Assembly: GCA_032622095.1 (NCBI GenBank)
Contig: CP136067.1
Coordinates: 40,407,549-40,471,548, forward strand
Source of the DNA: Siphonodentalium dalli
Lineage: Eukaryota > Mollusca > Scaphopoda > Gadilida > Siphonodentaliidae
Reading direction: 5' to 3'
Length of the DNA stretch: 64,000 bases
Shown here: positions 1 to 11,322 of the stretch, one piece after another
Numbering within the stretch: position 1 is the stretch's first letter
Layout: each line of letters begins with the position of its first letter
The notes under the pieces: model-generated
Seen by the model: the letters and a program-made list of their open reading frames with translations, nothing else
Told to the model about the DNA's origin: nothing
Databases searched by the model: none
Program-made: the position numbers and the translations under genes

Positions 1-368
1 AGGCTATTGATTGCACAGGGCATTTGCTGATTGTGTGAAGAGTTCGTCGTACATGTATGTCCATGCAACGCCAGCGTCATTGATTGTTATTTGTCAAGCA
101 TGTGGGGTTTTTCGGTATGACTGCCAAAATATGTATTTAAGTAATAGAAGTTCGAAAATTGGCTCCCAAATTTTCTTCGGCATGATTGTAACTATACACG
201 ACATTAAAGGCCCACTTAGTTTTCGATCCCCAAGATCACATATATAAAACATATGCTATATGATTTACCATTTGAAAGAGGAAGCTCCAAAACATAGTAT
301 TATCAACTTATCCGGTGTAATACACTGTGAACATGTTTTGCTTTTGTTGAGTTGCCGCCGTGTGTTTT
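1..368. other. non-coding, AT-rich
   Basis: I see no exon-like structure or known motif. The open frame at 11-247 uses a poor start, has no family signature and lacks convincing splice sites. Confidence 0.6.
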
Positions 369-709
369 TGTGCTTAAGTTTTATCTGGATTGTAGTGCAA
401 ATATGTATTAGTTTCAATTGATGGGTAATTGCTCTATAGCTTAAAGATAGAGTTATTCCCCCTCCATTGAAAATACATTTTTAGTTTGAATGTTGTTGCT
501 TTCTGGGAGCCATAACGGGGGTATTATCATTATATATTATAGTGATTATATTGTGCTTTAGTTTCTTCTGGATTGTGGTGCAAACTGCAAAGTGGATTAT
601 TTTCAACGGAGTGGGCATAACTCTATATCCTAAATATTGAGTTATTCACCTTCCGTTGAAAATACATTTTAGTTTGAATTATGTTGTATTCTGGTTATAA
701 CCGGGGAAA
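369..709 (+). repeat. two direct copies of a ~182-bp unit
   Basis: The block starting TTGTGCTT at 369 recurs at 551, a spacing of 182. Both copies carry the phrase TCTGGATTGT, then a small inverted repeat around 'ataactctat...tagagttatt', then GTTGAAAATACATTTT. The copies have clearly diverged, so this is an old local duplication. No coding potential. Confidence 0.75.
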
Positions 710-975
710 TGTTTCTATGATTTCAGCTGCTTTCTACGGGCATCTTCTGAAACGCAGACGTTTCAAATGGTGATTAATTATAGTATTTTAAACATATTTT
801 ATGTCATAGGTTGTTACTAAAACCGTATATCAAGGCACTATACACAAATAATCTGTGACTCGAAAATTAAGTAGTCCATTAAGATATTGTTTGTTCGTTA
901 TGAATGATGATCGTGTATCGCAAAATTGCTACCCATAAATTCCAACGAGACGGGTACGTTTTCCTCATAGTCACC

Positions 976-1113
976 GTAATGCCCTAAGTAATCGACTTCT
1001 TAACCACAACAAAATTATGGATAACTGTTCAGGATTTAGTCGGAAATATGGCTTGTTGCCATTCATCGGAAAGCTCTCCCTGAATTTAAGGAGTCGATTA
1101 CTTAGGGCATTAC
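976..1113. mobile_element. 138-bp MITE-like foldback
   Basis: The left end GTAATGCCCTAAGTAATCGA is repeated in inverse orientation at the right end (TCGATTACTTAGGGCATTAC). The inner parts (ACTTCTTAA / TTAAGGAGT) pair almost as well, giving arms of about 28 bp around an ~80-bp centre. The target duplication is unclear. Class not assigned. Confidence 0.7.
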
Positions 1114-2301
1114 TGTATACAATGAGTGAGTACCAACTTATTGTGTACTCACGGTTTATTGCGATGTAATAATATGATCAAACCCGAATCCAGGCGTAAT
1201 TTCTCGCAATAAACATTCATATCAACAGTGCCTTGCCCATGAGTGGTACACGCTGATTTCGTTAAAATTTAAGATTAAACCTTGTCCGGAATCCAACCCC
1301 GTGTGCCAGTCACTATAAAATATTATGGCTGCAATTTTTGGGGTTAGTCAAGTATATAATGTACAGGAAGGGAATATGCGCGGGTCAAGTAATGTAAGGT
1401 CGTTTAGCAGAAATTACAAAGTAACCCGGATTCCGTTTTGGTTCGATGCCAGACACTCCTGTTTTTAGTAAACCTGAGTAACACTAAAAAGACGAATTAT
1501 ATGCAAAGGGAAACCATTCCTCTATGAAAAGAATAGTGTACACACTTCGAGTTTACAATCACTTGCATTATTCTTCACATATAGAGAGATAGAGAGAAAT
1601 GGCATGAGGAGAGGCAGGTGTAGCCAGAAAATAATGCTAGATAACGAGAGAAAGCTAACGAAATAGTTATAGATGTACATATATATCGCTCTAGCTAGAC
1701 CGAAGGGCATATGTCAGTCATCGCGTTAATTGGGACCGGAATATATTTACAGGAATCTATATGCGCCTGGTAATGTGATGACTACACGCAGTACGTTTTT
1801 AGGCAATTTAGAAATGTGGGTCTGATCCGGATCCGGGGAAAGGATAATGTTCGGACGAATCTTGGTTCAATATTCACCCAATAGATATAAGCTATAAAAT
1901 AGTGATATCATAATTTAATAGCGTAGATAACATATTATTGGCATCATCCAAAGGGCACAATAAATGAAAGAAATGTGATCTGAAATCATAATTATGGCAA
2001 TTGTGTTAGTATTTGGAATGTCTACGCAAATATTCAACCAATTAATAAATTTATTTGATAACCGAAATTGACTTTTAACCTGAACAACACTGGTATGGAT
2101 AATATGAAATAAATGGATACAGAAATCAATAGCTAACAAAATGGTGTCATTCATATGCACTTATTATTCCTACTACGTTATGATAGACTTTGGCATCTGC
2201 ATTGACAGAAAAGCATGATTCGTGAAAATCTCTATATACATGTATCATGCTTGGAGTCGCCATAAGTGATTGTAATTAATTTCCACATATATCTCAATTT
2301 C
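1114..2301. other. non-coding stretch before the broken gene
   Basis: AT-rich sequence with a short GA-rich run near 1579-1596. It probably contains an intron of the 2302-3337 locus, because a splice acceptor (TTTCAG) ends at 2301. I could not find an upstream exon. Confidence 0.5.
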
Positions 2302-3337
2302 AGCACTTATTGAGGCGGATTCAGAAGAAGGAAACACAAAGAAGAAATACAAAGCCAAGACGCCCAGAATAATTGCTGGTGGTGGGGAAATTGTGTATGG
2401 TTTCGGCGGAACAAGCGGAATACCTGATGTTGACAGAGATTGGTCACTCTTATACGACGATGACGGGCGCACCGCATGTACACATAGACGGTACACATCA
2501 AAGCATCGGGGACGGGGATAACCCTTGGACCAGGCGAATAAGAATCCGACTCGATACCACAATAGAGATTGACAAAGGTAAATTTAAAGTGGAAGTGAAG
2601 AAAGACGATTCGTTGCTCTTGTCGAGGTTGAATACTGAAAAGAGAAACCGGGATGGGACAATCATACAAAGAGCGGAGACACGAAAGGATAGGAATAAAG
2701 CCATTGCGAAGAAGGCGGTTGCGACAGGATTCGCCACGGGTTTGAGCGTAGCCGATAAGCTAATAAAACGAAACTGCCCCAACGCTGTGAGTGAGAATGC
2801 TGTCGGTGTCCGCGCAGTGGGTGCTGATGCCGAGGTTCATGCCACTGACCTCTTTGGTTTGGAAGTGCTGGAGCCAGTGCTGGAGCCAGTGCTGGAGTAG
2901 CCACTGCTGGAACCAGCGTTACACCCCTTGGGGCTGCAGCAAGCGCTGAGGCGCACGGCGCCAAAGCAGAGTCCAAGGCCGTCCTATTGGAAGATGTCAT
3001 AGAGGCTAGCACAGCAGCTGTAGCAGGGGAGGCAAAGGCACATGCAGGCGCCGGTCTGGCTCAGTTGGGCGCGCACGCGGGCGCTAGTGCAACAGTTGGT
3101 AGAGTTGAAGCTGGAATCTTGAACACACCTTTAAATGCGCACGCCGAGGGCCCAGGTGCTAACGCAGAAGCTGGGGTATCATGGGGATATACTGGTGTAA
3201 CCGTGGGCGCTCATGCTGGTGAAGTGAAAGCGGGACCATTCGCAGCACGCGCTGGTTTGCAGTTCTGAGCCGGTGTCAGAAATGGAGTACCTGAGTTGGA
3301 TGCTGGTCCCGTTACCGTACCTTGTGTCGTTATGTAA
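2302..3337 (+). pseudogene. Ala/Gly-rich protein, terminal exon, broken
   Basis: I do not recognise the family. The exon opens right after a pyrimidine-rich acceptor (tctcaatttcag). Its first frame (2303 onward) encodes an acidic/Lys-rich start and a Gly-rich piece with IIAGGGEIVYGFGGTSG, and closes at about 2522. From about 2470 the coding signal moves to the next frame (a charged region with DTTIEIDKGKFKVEV, then a basic helix ending near NCPNAV). At about 2850-2861 it returns to the first frame and becomes Ala/Gly-rich with short AxAxA, AHAGA and GASA repeats. A TGA at 3246 interrupts that frame, after which it stays open to tandem TAA stops at 3335. So there are two compensating frameshifts and one nonsense codon (a Gly codon GGA would differ by one base). 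Either a pseudogene or assembly indels; the composition is strongly unlike its AT-rich surroundings. Confidence 0.55.
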
Positions 3338-4917
3338 TAACAAAAACCAATACGGTTCAAGAATGCCTTACCCTGTCTGGACAATCTGCAATAGTCAGCC
3401 CGGGAGCTACCAGGATCCTGCAACTCCCCTGTCGTTGATTGCAACACCTGCGTCGGGGAAATTCTGGCGCCACCGACCGACCATACACGTTATATATTAT
3501 CAGCCATTTCATTTCAACCAGTTCCGATGCATAGGGTATAGTTCGCCATAAACATTATGTTGGGCTGCCGCTCTAATATGGACATTTATGCTCACTTTCT
3601 GATAACTATACTACCCGAAATACTAATACAATTTTTATATATAAGCCTGTGTGACTAAATACAGCCCAGACATAACCAAACAGGACCGGACCAGACCGGA
3701 CCACTCATGTGGTGTCTGGTTGATTTTAATAGACAGAACAGTATGGGGTCTCGCGAAAAAACGCGCATACACTGACGGGGGCCACGACCACGCAGAAGTG
3801 CCGTTAGTAACCCCTGACAAGCAAGAACTGCAATAGTATGCCTGTAGTATAATGAAGCCCACATCGGACCTCATATAGCCCACATACCGCTAAGAACTCC
3901 ACACATACACTGTTAAAAATGTCCGTTCTCATACGGTACACAGTTCCGGAAAATTGATGCCGGCATTATGTGCCGTAGGGGTTACGGAACATTGTACTGT
4001 CTCATTACGGCCATATTTTTCGTACTGCTATGGAACAAAGTTATATATTCACACGGGACCATACGACTTTAATACACCACACGGATAATGTTAGAGCGTC
4101 CCAAGCAGGACTAGTGTCACACCTGCACATACATAAACTGCGTGTCCACTTGTGTCAAATCCTTATTATCTAAATTTATCTTTTTAAAATAATGTACACG
4201 AGTGATTCCATTCCATGGGGTTTGCGATACGTTGATTGAACTGTTATTGAGTGTCTTACTGTCACTTCTTGCGATGTTCACCATGACATAGCTAGATAGA
4301 AATGCAATGCAACATATCCCAAACCCAAACGGATGTTTAAGGAGATTACCATTGTTATATATTGTCTAGTGAATTTTGCATTTGTTTTTCATGTGACACC
4401 GAAATACATACTGGTAAACAATGTCAATCACTAGCTGATTTGACTCGAGATTCGATTCGATGTCGATATCAGGATGGAGATTCGATATCGAGATTCGATT
4501 CGATGCAGAATTCCCGATTCGCAGAACCCTAATTTCCATATATATCAGTAATTGTATTCCTAATTTTGCGAAAGTTTTCTATTATTGATATGGAGGGCTC
4601 TACATGTAATATAAGCAGACGACATGCAATACCAGTGCAGAACCATATTTATTGAGGGAAATGTTCAGAAAATAAGTTCAACAAACGATCAAAGGGTTAA
4701 TGAATAGCTAATTTACTAACATTAAGATCACACTTACTACAACATGGGAATACAATTAGGAGCATACATTATGTAAAGAGTGTGTGATGCACAAGACATT
4801 CAACACCGGGGACCCCATTAGGCCCACTGTGCATCACCTGGATTCACAGTGATTTGTTCGCTGTGATCCACGATGAACTTGCGTGAAGCGGATCAATATG
4901 AATCAACATTTTAGACC
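3338..4917. other. non-coding; short repeats only
   Basis: Holds a small cluster of GACCGGACCA-type repeats at 3685-3702 and a GATTCGAT-rich patch at 4446-4506. The rest is AT-rich with no exon-like segments that I could support. Confidence 0.55.
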
Positions 4918-4975
4918 CATATATGTGACCCGCCATATCAAATCCAGTCGTAAGTTGGGATTTTTTTACCCTGTG

Positions 4976-5042
4976 CCAATGCATTCTCTTATATATGCGA
5001 GTCGACCATAGGTCGCATCGCATATATAAGAGAATGCATTGG
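4976..5042. repeat. 67-bp near-perfect palindrome
   Basis: Arms 4976-5000 and 5018-5042 are exact reverse complements. The intervening 17 nt (gtcgaccataggtcgca) can pair further. Sister copies are at 5262-5327, 7037-7103, 7322-7390 and 35053-35119, and a decayed half at about 39271-39312. Confidence 0.9.
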
Positions 5043-5261
5043 TCTAACAAATGTTTACAATTTTAATAATTTTTTCTTGTATTCTTTAAATTTTTTATAA
5101 TTTCACCCATACAGAGCCCCAGACAAACATGAGCAGACGACACTCTTCTATATACTTCTATATATGTGTGGGGCTCCCTGCAGGGTAATAGATGTTTTTT
5201 ATTTTATGTCCTAAAATTGTAAGAAACATTTATTTTAAAAAAATGATAAAAAATTGTTAGG

Positions 5262-5327
5262 CCAATGCATTCTCTTATATATGCGAGGCGACCTATGGTC
5301 GACTCGCATATATAAGAGAATGCATTG
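5262..5327. repeat. second palindrome of MITE copy 1
   Basis: Same 25-bp arms as 4976-5042, with the loop GGCGACCTATGGTCGAC. The last base pair of the arm is lost at the right edge (GCATTGA instead of GCATTGG). Confidence 0.85.
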
Positions 5328-5386
5328 ACACAGGGTAAAAAAATCCCGACTTACGACTGAATTTGATATGGCGGGTCACATATATG

Positions 5387-6295
5387 AAATGCGATTCCTG
5401 CGCCATTATTATATATACGGTTCCCGGTGATTACTGGTGATCCATGCTGTGTCGCGGTGATTCGTGGTCGTATATAATATGTAGTGAGATTTGGATAAAA
5501 CCTCCACCACTATGCTTATTACACCATACAATTCAGCGAACTTTCGGGGTTAAGTGGGTCACCGTTAATCACTCTCCCAAAAATATCGCCACCGTGTTGA
5601 GTGTTTTGCTTATCACACACTCTTTACAGACTGTATATACGTTTGTACGAAATCCGTTATAAAATGGTTTATCAATATTCATCAGACACCCATTCCTGAC
5701 ATGAGCGGCGCCAAGTAGGTATATTTATGCCAAACAGTTAGATTCCCTGTATCATGGATCAGCATGTTTTGCTGGATCGTCAGATCAGTATGAACGCATT
5801 TGGAGATCTAAGTAAAATGTAGATTGTATATGATTGTATTTTAATACGAAGTCGCGCCGTTAATAAACCATAATGCCGTCCAAAGTCTTGTAATTGGTAT
5901 ATTTTCGCAACCGATTTCACTAGCTTGTTTCCGCAAAGGAAACCGACTTGTCTACCATCCACTCAACGTTCACATAAAGTCCTGTGATATTACCAGATGT
6001 GGCATGGCCACACACCCCATGTTCAATGCTGTACCATTAGGCCCTGTGATTTACCAGTATGTCCATTATATATTAGATCACACCGTAGAAAAATTACTCC
6101 TGTTTTGTAAGACACGGGCGTGACTGGCCACTACCCGAAGTTGTATCATGTGTTCCGCATGTCATGTATATAATACATTGTATCGCGAGGGTTTGCGACA
6201 AAGATCTGGCAATTATTGTGTGCGCTATACCATCCACTGAATGTCTTCTAACAAATTTGACGGAATTATATGTTCTATCCATCACTCTTAAAACA
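5387..6295. other. non-coding between the two MITE copies
   Basis: AT-rich. The short frames at 5444-5662, 5780-5962 and 6094-6285 show no protein signature. I see nothing I can name. Confidence 0.5.
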
Positions 6296-6720
6296 ATAGG
6301 TACTCCGGGGTACCCACGTAGGTACTAAGCTTTGTCACAGGGGGAGTACCTAATTGTTGGTACTCTAGTGTACCTACTAAATATTTAGGTTATCTGGAGT
6401 ACCTATATATTTAGGTTATCTGGAGTACCTATATATTTATGTTCTCTGGAGTACCTATATTTAGGTTCTCTGGAGTACCTATCCGGGCATTATGCATATA
6501 ATACCCACACGTCTTTATGTCACCGATGGCATGACGGACACGATATGAAGTGCCAAGAAATACACGCTTTCTTGACACGCCCATTATATTATCTAAAGTA
6601 CAAAATATCAAGACAGGTACTCTGAAGTAATCAGGTACTATGCATAGTACCTAGCAGTTTGGTACGTCAGAGAACCAAACAGATAGGTACTATGCGGAGA
6701 ACCTGCCCAGATACCAAGCA
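6296..6720. repeat. GGTACTC/GAGTACC-rich tandem tract
   Basis: Between 6296 and 6482 a unit of about 25-30 bp containing TTAGGTTATCTGGAGTACCT recurs with variants. A looser cluster of GGTACT/AGTACC motifs returns at 6615-6720. The unit is quasi-palindromic (GGTACTCCGGGGTACC at its start). Non-coding. Confidence 0.7.
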
Positions 6721-6978
6721 CTCGAAATTGCGAAAAATGGCCGACGGCAAATTTAACAATGTGGCATGTTAGATTCCAAATGATGCTACGGCGTTTAAAC
6801 ATCGAATTAAGTACAAAACCATAAAGACTCCCTTGCATAGTGCTAAATGAAATACTCCGAATTATACATGTATTACTTTTATTAGTATAGAACCTTGATC
6901 GTATTTTTGTACTTAATTCAAGGTTTAATATCTCGAGTTCAGGATTCCCCTGAACTGTTCCCTGCATGTGGAGTAAAG

Positions 6979-7448
6979 TATATATGTGACCCGCCATATA
7001 AAATTCAGTCGTAAGTCGGGATTTGTTTACCCTGTGCCAATGCATTCTCTTATATATGCGAGTCGACCATAGGTCGCCTCGCATATATAAGAGAATGCAT
7101 TGGCCTAACAATTTTTTATCATTTTTTTTAAATAAATGTTTCTTACAATTTTTAGGACATAAAATAAAAAACATCCATTACCCTGCAGGGAGTCCCACAC
7201 ATATATAGAAGCATATAGAAGAGTGTCGTCTGCTCATGTTTGTCTGGGGCTCTGTATGGGTGAAATTATAAAATTGTTAAAGAATACAAGAACAAATTAT
7301 TAAAATTGTAAAAAATTGTTAGGCCAATGCATTCTCTTATATATGCGAGGCGACCTCTTATATACTCGCATATATAAGATAATGCATTGGCACAGGGTTT
7401 ACAAATCCCGACTTAGGACTGAATTTGATATGGCGGGTCACATATATA
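6979..7448 (-). mobile_element. foldback MITE, copy 2 (centre inverted)
   Basis: Same terminal inverted repeats and the same inner palindromes (7037-7103 and 7322-7390) as the element at 4918-5386. The unique centre (GTCGTCTGCTCATGTTTGTC) runs in the reverse orientation, so the two copies face each other. The right palindrome is partly decayed (loop CGACCTCTTATATACTCGC). Confidence 0.85.
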
Positions 7449-8191
7449 CTCATCGCATGACCCACGGGCCTGATCATCCACCCGAATCGTCGTGGTTAAA
7501 ACTGAGTAACATTATATGCCACTGCATGTATGATACTGTTAAAGCCTTCACCTCCCTTCTACTGAAGTTTCAGCTATATTCGGTATGTGATGCTTCGTCT
7601 ATAATAAACATTATAATGCCGCAACATATTAAATCGTATATTATCGTTGATAACACTCTTTGTCATGTTACATGCACATTATACAATTTCAATTTATAAT
7701 ATAACTGTCTTGTCTGGCAGATATTTCGCCAGACCTGAATTATCCATATTAAAAAGAATATAATCTCATTCGTCATTGTTATTCTTTAAATCATGTAAGT
7801 TAATTGGACCGAAGCGAGGATATGATAGGTTAGGATAATTTATTTACAATATATGTGCACACATAGAAAGTACAATTACAAATAAATTTAATATTAATAG
7901 ACTATACATGTGTATTGTTAGGGTTGATATAGTCATGACTGACTGTCCTCCTATCACCCCTGAATGCGGTGACAGATTATATGATGTAGATGGCCGAATG
8001 TATTTGATTGTTTTGGGTTACGTTCATCGTGCATGCAGATAGGGTTTTTAATAGGCTTTGTTAGGGCGAGGGTACGGATAGTGGTTCATATGTAGAGGCA
8101 CCTACTTGGTCGACATAATGAAAGAATACTATGAATATACATGTGTCAGTGGAACCGAGTAGGAATAATGAGAGTGAGTCATATAACATAC
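7449..8191. other. non-coding AT-rich
   Basis: Repeated inspection of both strands gave no exon, RNA gene or named repeat here. Confidence 0.5.
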
Positions 8192-9140
8192 GTACCCGAC
8201 AGGGGCGTAGGAAGCTATATTTATTGGGGGGGGTATCAGGGGCGTAGGAAAGAAGTTTGTATACGAGGGGCCACATTCGATGGCCATAGGCCATCGACGA
8301 CAGCCGCAGGCTGGAGATGTGGAGAGCTGGAGAGTGGTGTCCCCTCTCGTCCGTGGGAAAAAATTTCTGAATTTAAACCCCGTTGCATATGTGACAGCAT
8401 TTACGTTAAATAACCCATTGAGGGAAAATATGGTATTTTAGTTTTTCACATGTTGTACAAAATAGTATGGAGATTATTTTTGACTCTCATAAGCGTGTGT
8501 GTACACATGGAGCAGTCTTCCGTGAAAACATGATAAGTAGGTTTATACTTACATAATTATATATTCACATTCTCAGCTTTCCCAGCCTAAGCCATAGTCG
8601 TAGTGCATGTAACTGAAAGATGGCCTCGATAAAGCAGGCAGATTAGCCATTTAAGCAGTGCCAAAGTACTAGCTGTGATGAAGCGTAGTTTCCGTATTTA
8701 CTCTTCAAATAATTTCGTATTGAATTCATCTTGGAAATCTTGGTGTTGATTTATTTTGTAGCTTTGGACAAATTCGATACCTAATGGGCTAACACAATGA
8801 TTTCTGAGAGAGTACTGTAACAAGAAGGCTTATAAAGAGCAAGGGCCGGTGGATAGCACCATATGGGGAGTTATACTTTATTACCTAAAAACCTAAATGT
8901 TTGTACTTGTATGATAACACAAAACCGGTGAGACAATAACACATGGCAGTCAAGGCACCTAATCTGTATAATGGTACCCCCAACCGCTAATTGCCCATAT
9001 AGAGTATACTATATATTTTATGTAAAACTGTGCGGGCGGAAAATGTGACTGGTTAGGTTGAATAAATAAGAAATACAGTTTAAGTGTTGACCATTTTACC
9101 CCCCTTATCCCCCCCCGGTTCCTACGCCCCTGGTACCCGA
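8192..9140. mobile_element. hAT-type non-autonomous element with TSDs
   Basis: The element body is 8200-9132. It starts CAGGGGCGTAGGAA and ends TTCCTACGCCCCTG, a 14-bp perfect terminal inverted repeat. It is bracketed by identical 8-bp direct repeats GTACCCGA at 8192-8199 and 9133-9140. An 8-bp target duplication with CAGGG ends is typical of hAT transposons. The terminal motif is present twice on the left (8200 and about 8234), separated by a G-rich run that the right end also shows. The interior has no transposase frame. Confidence 0.9.
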
Positions 9141-9745
9141 CCAGTCGACCATATACATCGTACTCCGGGCTGTCGCATATATGTAACACTATAGTACACA
9201 TGAATCGTTCCGCATACTTAATAGTTTACTATGATGATGACCGTATTTTGTGTGGTCACCGCGTTGGAGTTATTCAAAGCATCTCAAGGATAACCTTCCT
9301 CTATACTGTAGCCGACTTATACGCTGAGTGGTCATATTTCATCTTTGTGAGTGAAGCGATAGAATAACATAGATTTCCTCTTATTTGCGTTCTTATCACC
9401 CATTTCAAGGAATTGAAGTGCGGTGGCCGATACACCGCGTTCGATGTTGTGACTTTAAGGTCAATAAAGCCACTTATTCGGTATTATTGTGATATTACAT
9501 GACATGCCCAAGGATAAGGTTACGGTATACGATATCGAGCAGTGTATGTGAATATTTCCAAAAAAAGTCAGCTTGACAAAAGCTAAAAGGTATGTGTGTT
9601 GTATGGAATTGAATATATCTCGTCGGAAACGTCTCACAAAGTTCAATCATAGACACATTCGGTCTATTTCCAAACACATTTGCGCTTCTGATGACCTCCA
9701 TAATCCACTGTTATTTTCGGAATACAGCAGGATACAACATATTTT
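9141..9745. other. non-coding flank of the Ngaro element
   Basis: Nothing recognisable. The overlapping small frames on both strands at 9461-9794 have no family features. Confidence 0.5.
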
Positions 9746-9945
9746 AATGCACCCAGGGCCGATAAGGTTCGGGGTGATTTATGTGGTTCTTTGATCCTGT
9801 CATCCGGCAGACATTCCGGATTTTCGGTACGATCCGTTCCGTATCGGCCGAACTTAAAAGTCCGCATTTTACATCCGCCCGGAATGCTGCCTCCTTCCGG
9901 TAACTGAAAAAAGCAATTCACTCTTGAATTATACGCATCGCGCTC
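9746..9945 (+). repeat. Ngaro A1 repeat (5' end)
   Basis: 200 bp identical by eye to A2 at 14574-14773. It marks the 5' end of the element; similarity stops abruptly after GCATCGCGCTC. Confidence 0.92.
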
Positions 9946-10139
9946 GGTTGTGTCGTCAATTCCTATCTGTTTCCATCCGTCACCGTGTTTCTTCACCAGC
10001 CTTCATTTATTCGTCTATCATCTTGTTCCTTGTGCGCTCTGTCTGCGTCCTGTTCCGTCGGCGTTACCTATTTTCGTGGGTCGTGCACGTGTTTTCCCTG
10101 TTTGTGTTTGTCGTTCGGTGGCATTCCCGTATTTCTCCT

Positions 10140-10797
10140 ATGGTTCGTACAGGATCTCGCGGTCGGGCCCGCGACCGTTCGTCTCGTAGCAGTCGCCAGG
10201 ATGCGTCTGCCAGCTCGTCTCGTGCTGGTCCTGCTTCCAGTGGCCGTGTTAGGCCTTCTTCTCGGGTTTTTCGGCCAGTGTGTCATCTGTGGCTGATTCA
10301 CGGGTGCGCGGCCGTGGTCAGCATTCGCGTGGCAGGCCTGCTCGTGGCTCTGGACGGGGATGCCACGCCTCTCGTGGCCGGATTTCCCATTCTCGTGGCC
10401 GCGATCCTGTTCGTCAGCCTCGTTGTCGGCCCAGTCGCCAGGCTCGTCGCCGACAGGACGTTTTCTGCGCTATGAATCCAGGTCACCACTAGCGTCTCCT
10501 TTGTCGTCCTGTCCCCGCCGCAGTTCTGATGACAGCTCCACTTCTCTCCGCCGCCGCGAGGATTCCCGTGTGGTTTCAGTGATAAACCGACCGACCGCTC
10601 CGGCAAGAGACAGAACTGATCCGGGTAATGCCTTATTTAGCTTTCCATCCTCGCTGGTCTCCCCTTGGGACGCCCCCTTGCCGATTCCTACGGCGGCAGA
10701 TGGCCTTGGCTCTCACGTTTCCCGATCTTCGCGACAAAATTTTCTGGGGGCGTCGTGCTTCCGGGCGAATCCGTGTTGCGCCCAAGGCTTAAAATAA
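10140..10797 (+). pseudogene. Gag-like Arg/Ser-rich region of the Ngaro element
   Basis: A frame beginning MVRTGSRGRARDRSSRSS at 10140 encodes a strongly basic, low-complexity Arg/Ser/Gly protein. Near 10270-10285 the same composition continues in another frame (RGRGQHSRGRPARGSGRG) and near 10450-10475 in a third, which runs to TAA at 10795. The position, first in the element, and the basic character fit the nucleic-acid-binding Gag-like product of DIRS/Ngaro elements. The frame changes mean no single intact Gag is present. The downstream end is cut by the MITE at 10793. Confidence 0.6.
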
Positions 10798-11319
10798 GTG
10801 GTCTGCTATGGCCAATTGTCAGACACCAAATTCAAATTTTTATAGGTTGTCAGGCTCTGCTTTGAAACTGTCTGACATAATGTCTGGTTGAGAAATTGAT
10901 GTATTTTTATGAAAATATCACTGGTAATGTGATATTTTGCAAAAATTTATAGAGCATGCTGTTACATGCAATTGGATTGCATAATTTATGGATCCAGTAA
11001 CACCACTGGGATCAGAGCAATTGAAGACTTCTATAACCTTAGAATTGAAATCGGCAAGTATGTTTAATGTTGTCGAGGTGGGGCAGATTTGCATTAAAAA
11101 AAAAATTAAAAAAAAAAAAAAAATAAAAAAAAAAAAAAAAAAAAAATTAAGTGATAATTGAGAAGAGGAACATCATTGGGGGATTATACATCATTATTAG
11201 TTTAAATTGGTATTATTATGGGTGATTCAAAAGACATGTCAGGCCTCATTTCGCAATGTCAGACCATGTCTGTTTGGTGCCTGACAAAATGTCAGATAGT
11301 CAACTAAAAATTATTTTAA
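10793..11319. mobile_element. TTAA-flanked MITE nested in the Ngaro element
   Basis: AT-rich insert between GC-rich Gag-like and RT sequence. TTAA occurs at both edges (10789-10792 and 11316-11319). Its ends start AATAA in inverse orientation, and an inverted motif TGTCAGACACCAAA (10817-10830) / TTTGGTGCCTGACA (11273-11286) lies just inside, with several further CTGACA/TGTCAG motifs. A long A-rich run (about 11097-11148) fills the centre. TTAA duplication suggests a piggyBac-type mechanism, but the ends are not the CCC type usual for that group. Confidence 0.7.
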
Positions 11320-11322
11320 GGT

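Larger units (their letters stand above)
4918..5386 (+). mobile_element. foldback MITE, copy 1
   Basis: The ends are long inverted repeats: left CATATATGTGACCCGCCATA, right its reverse complement ending at 5386. They extend inward through a GATTTTTTTACCCTGTG segment. Directly inside each end is a near-perfect palindrome (4976-5042 and 5262-5327) with 25-bp arms CCAATGCATTCTCTTATATA+TGCGA. The centre, with CAGACAAACATGAGCAGACG, is unique between them. A second copy lies at 6979-7448 with its centre in the opposite orientation. Confidence 0.85.
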
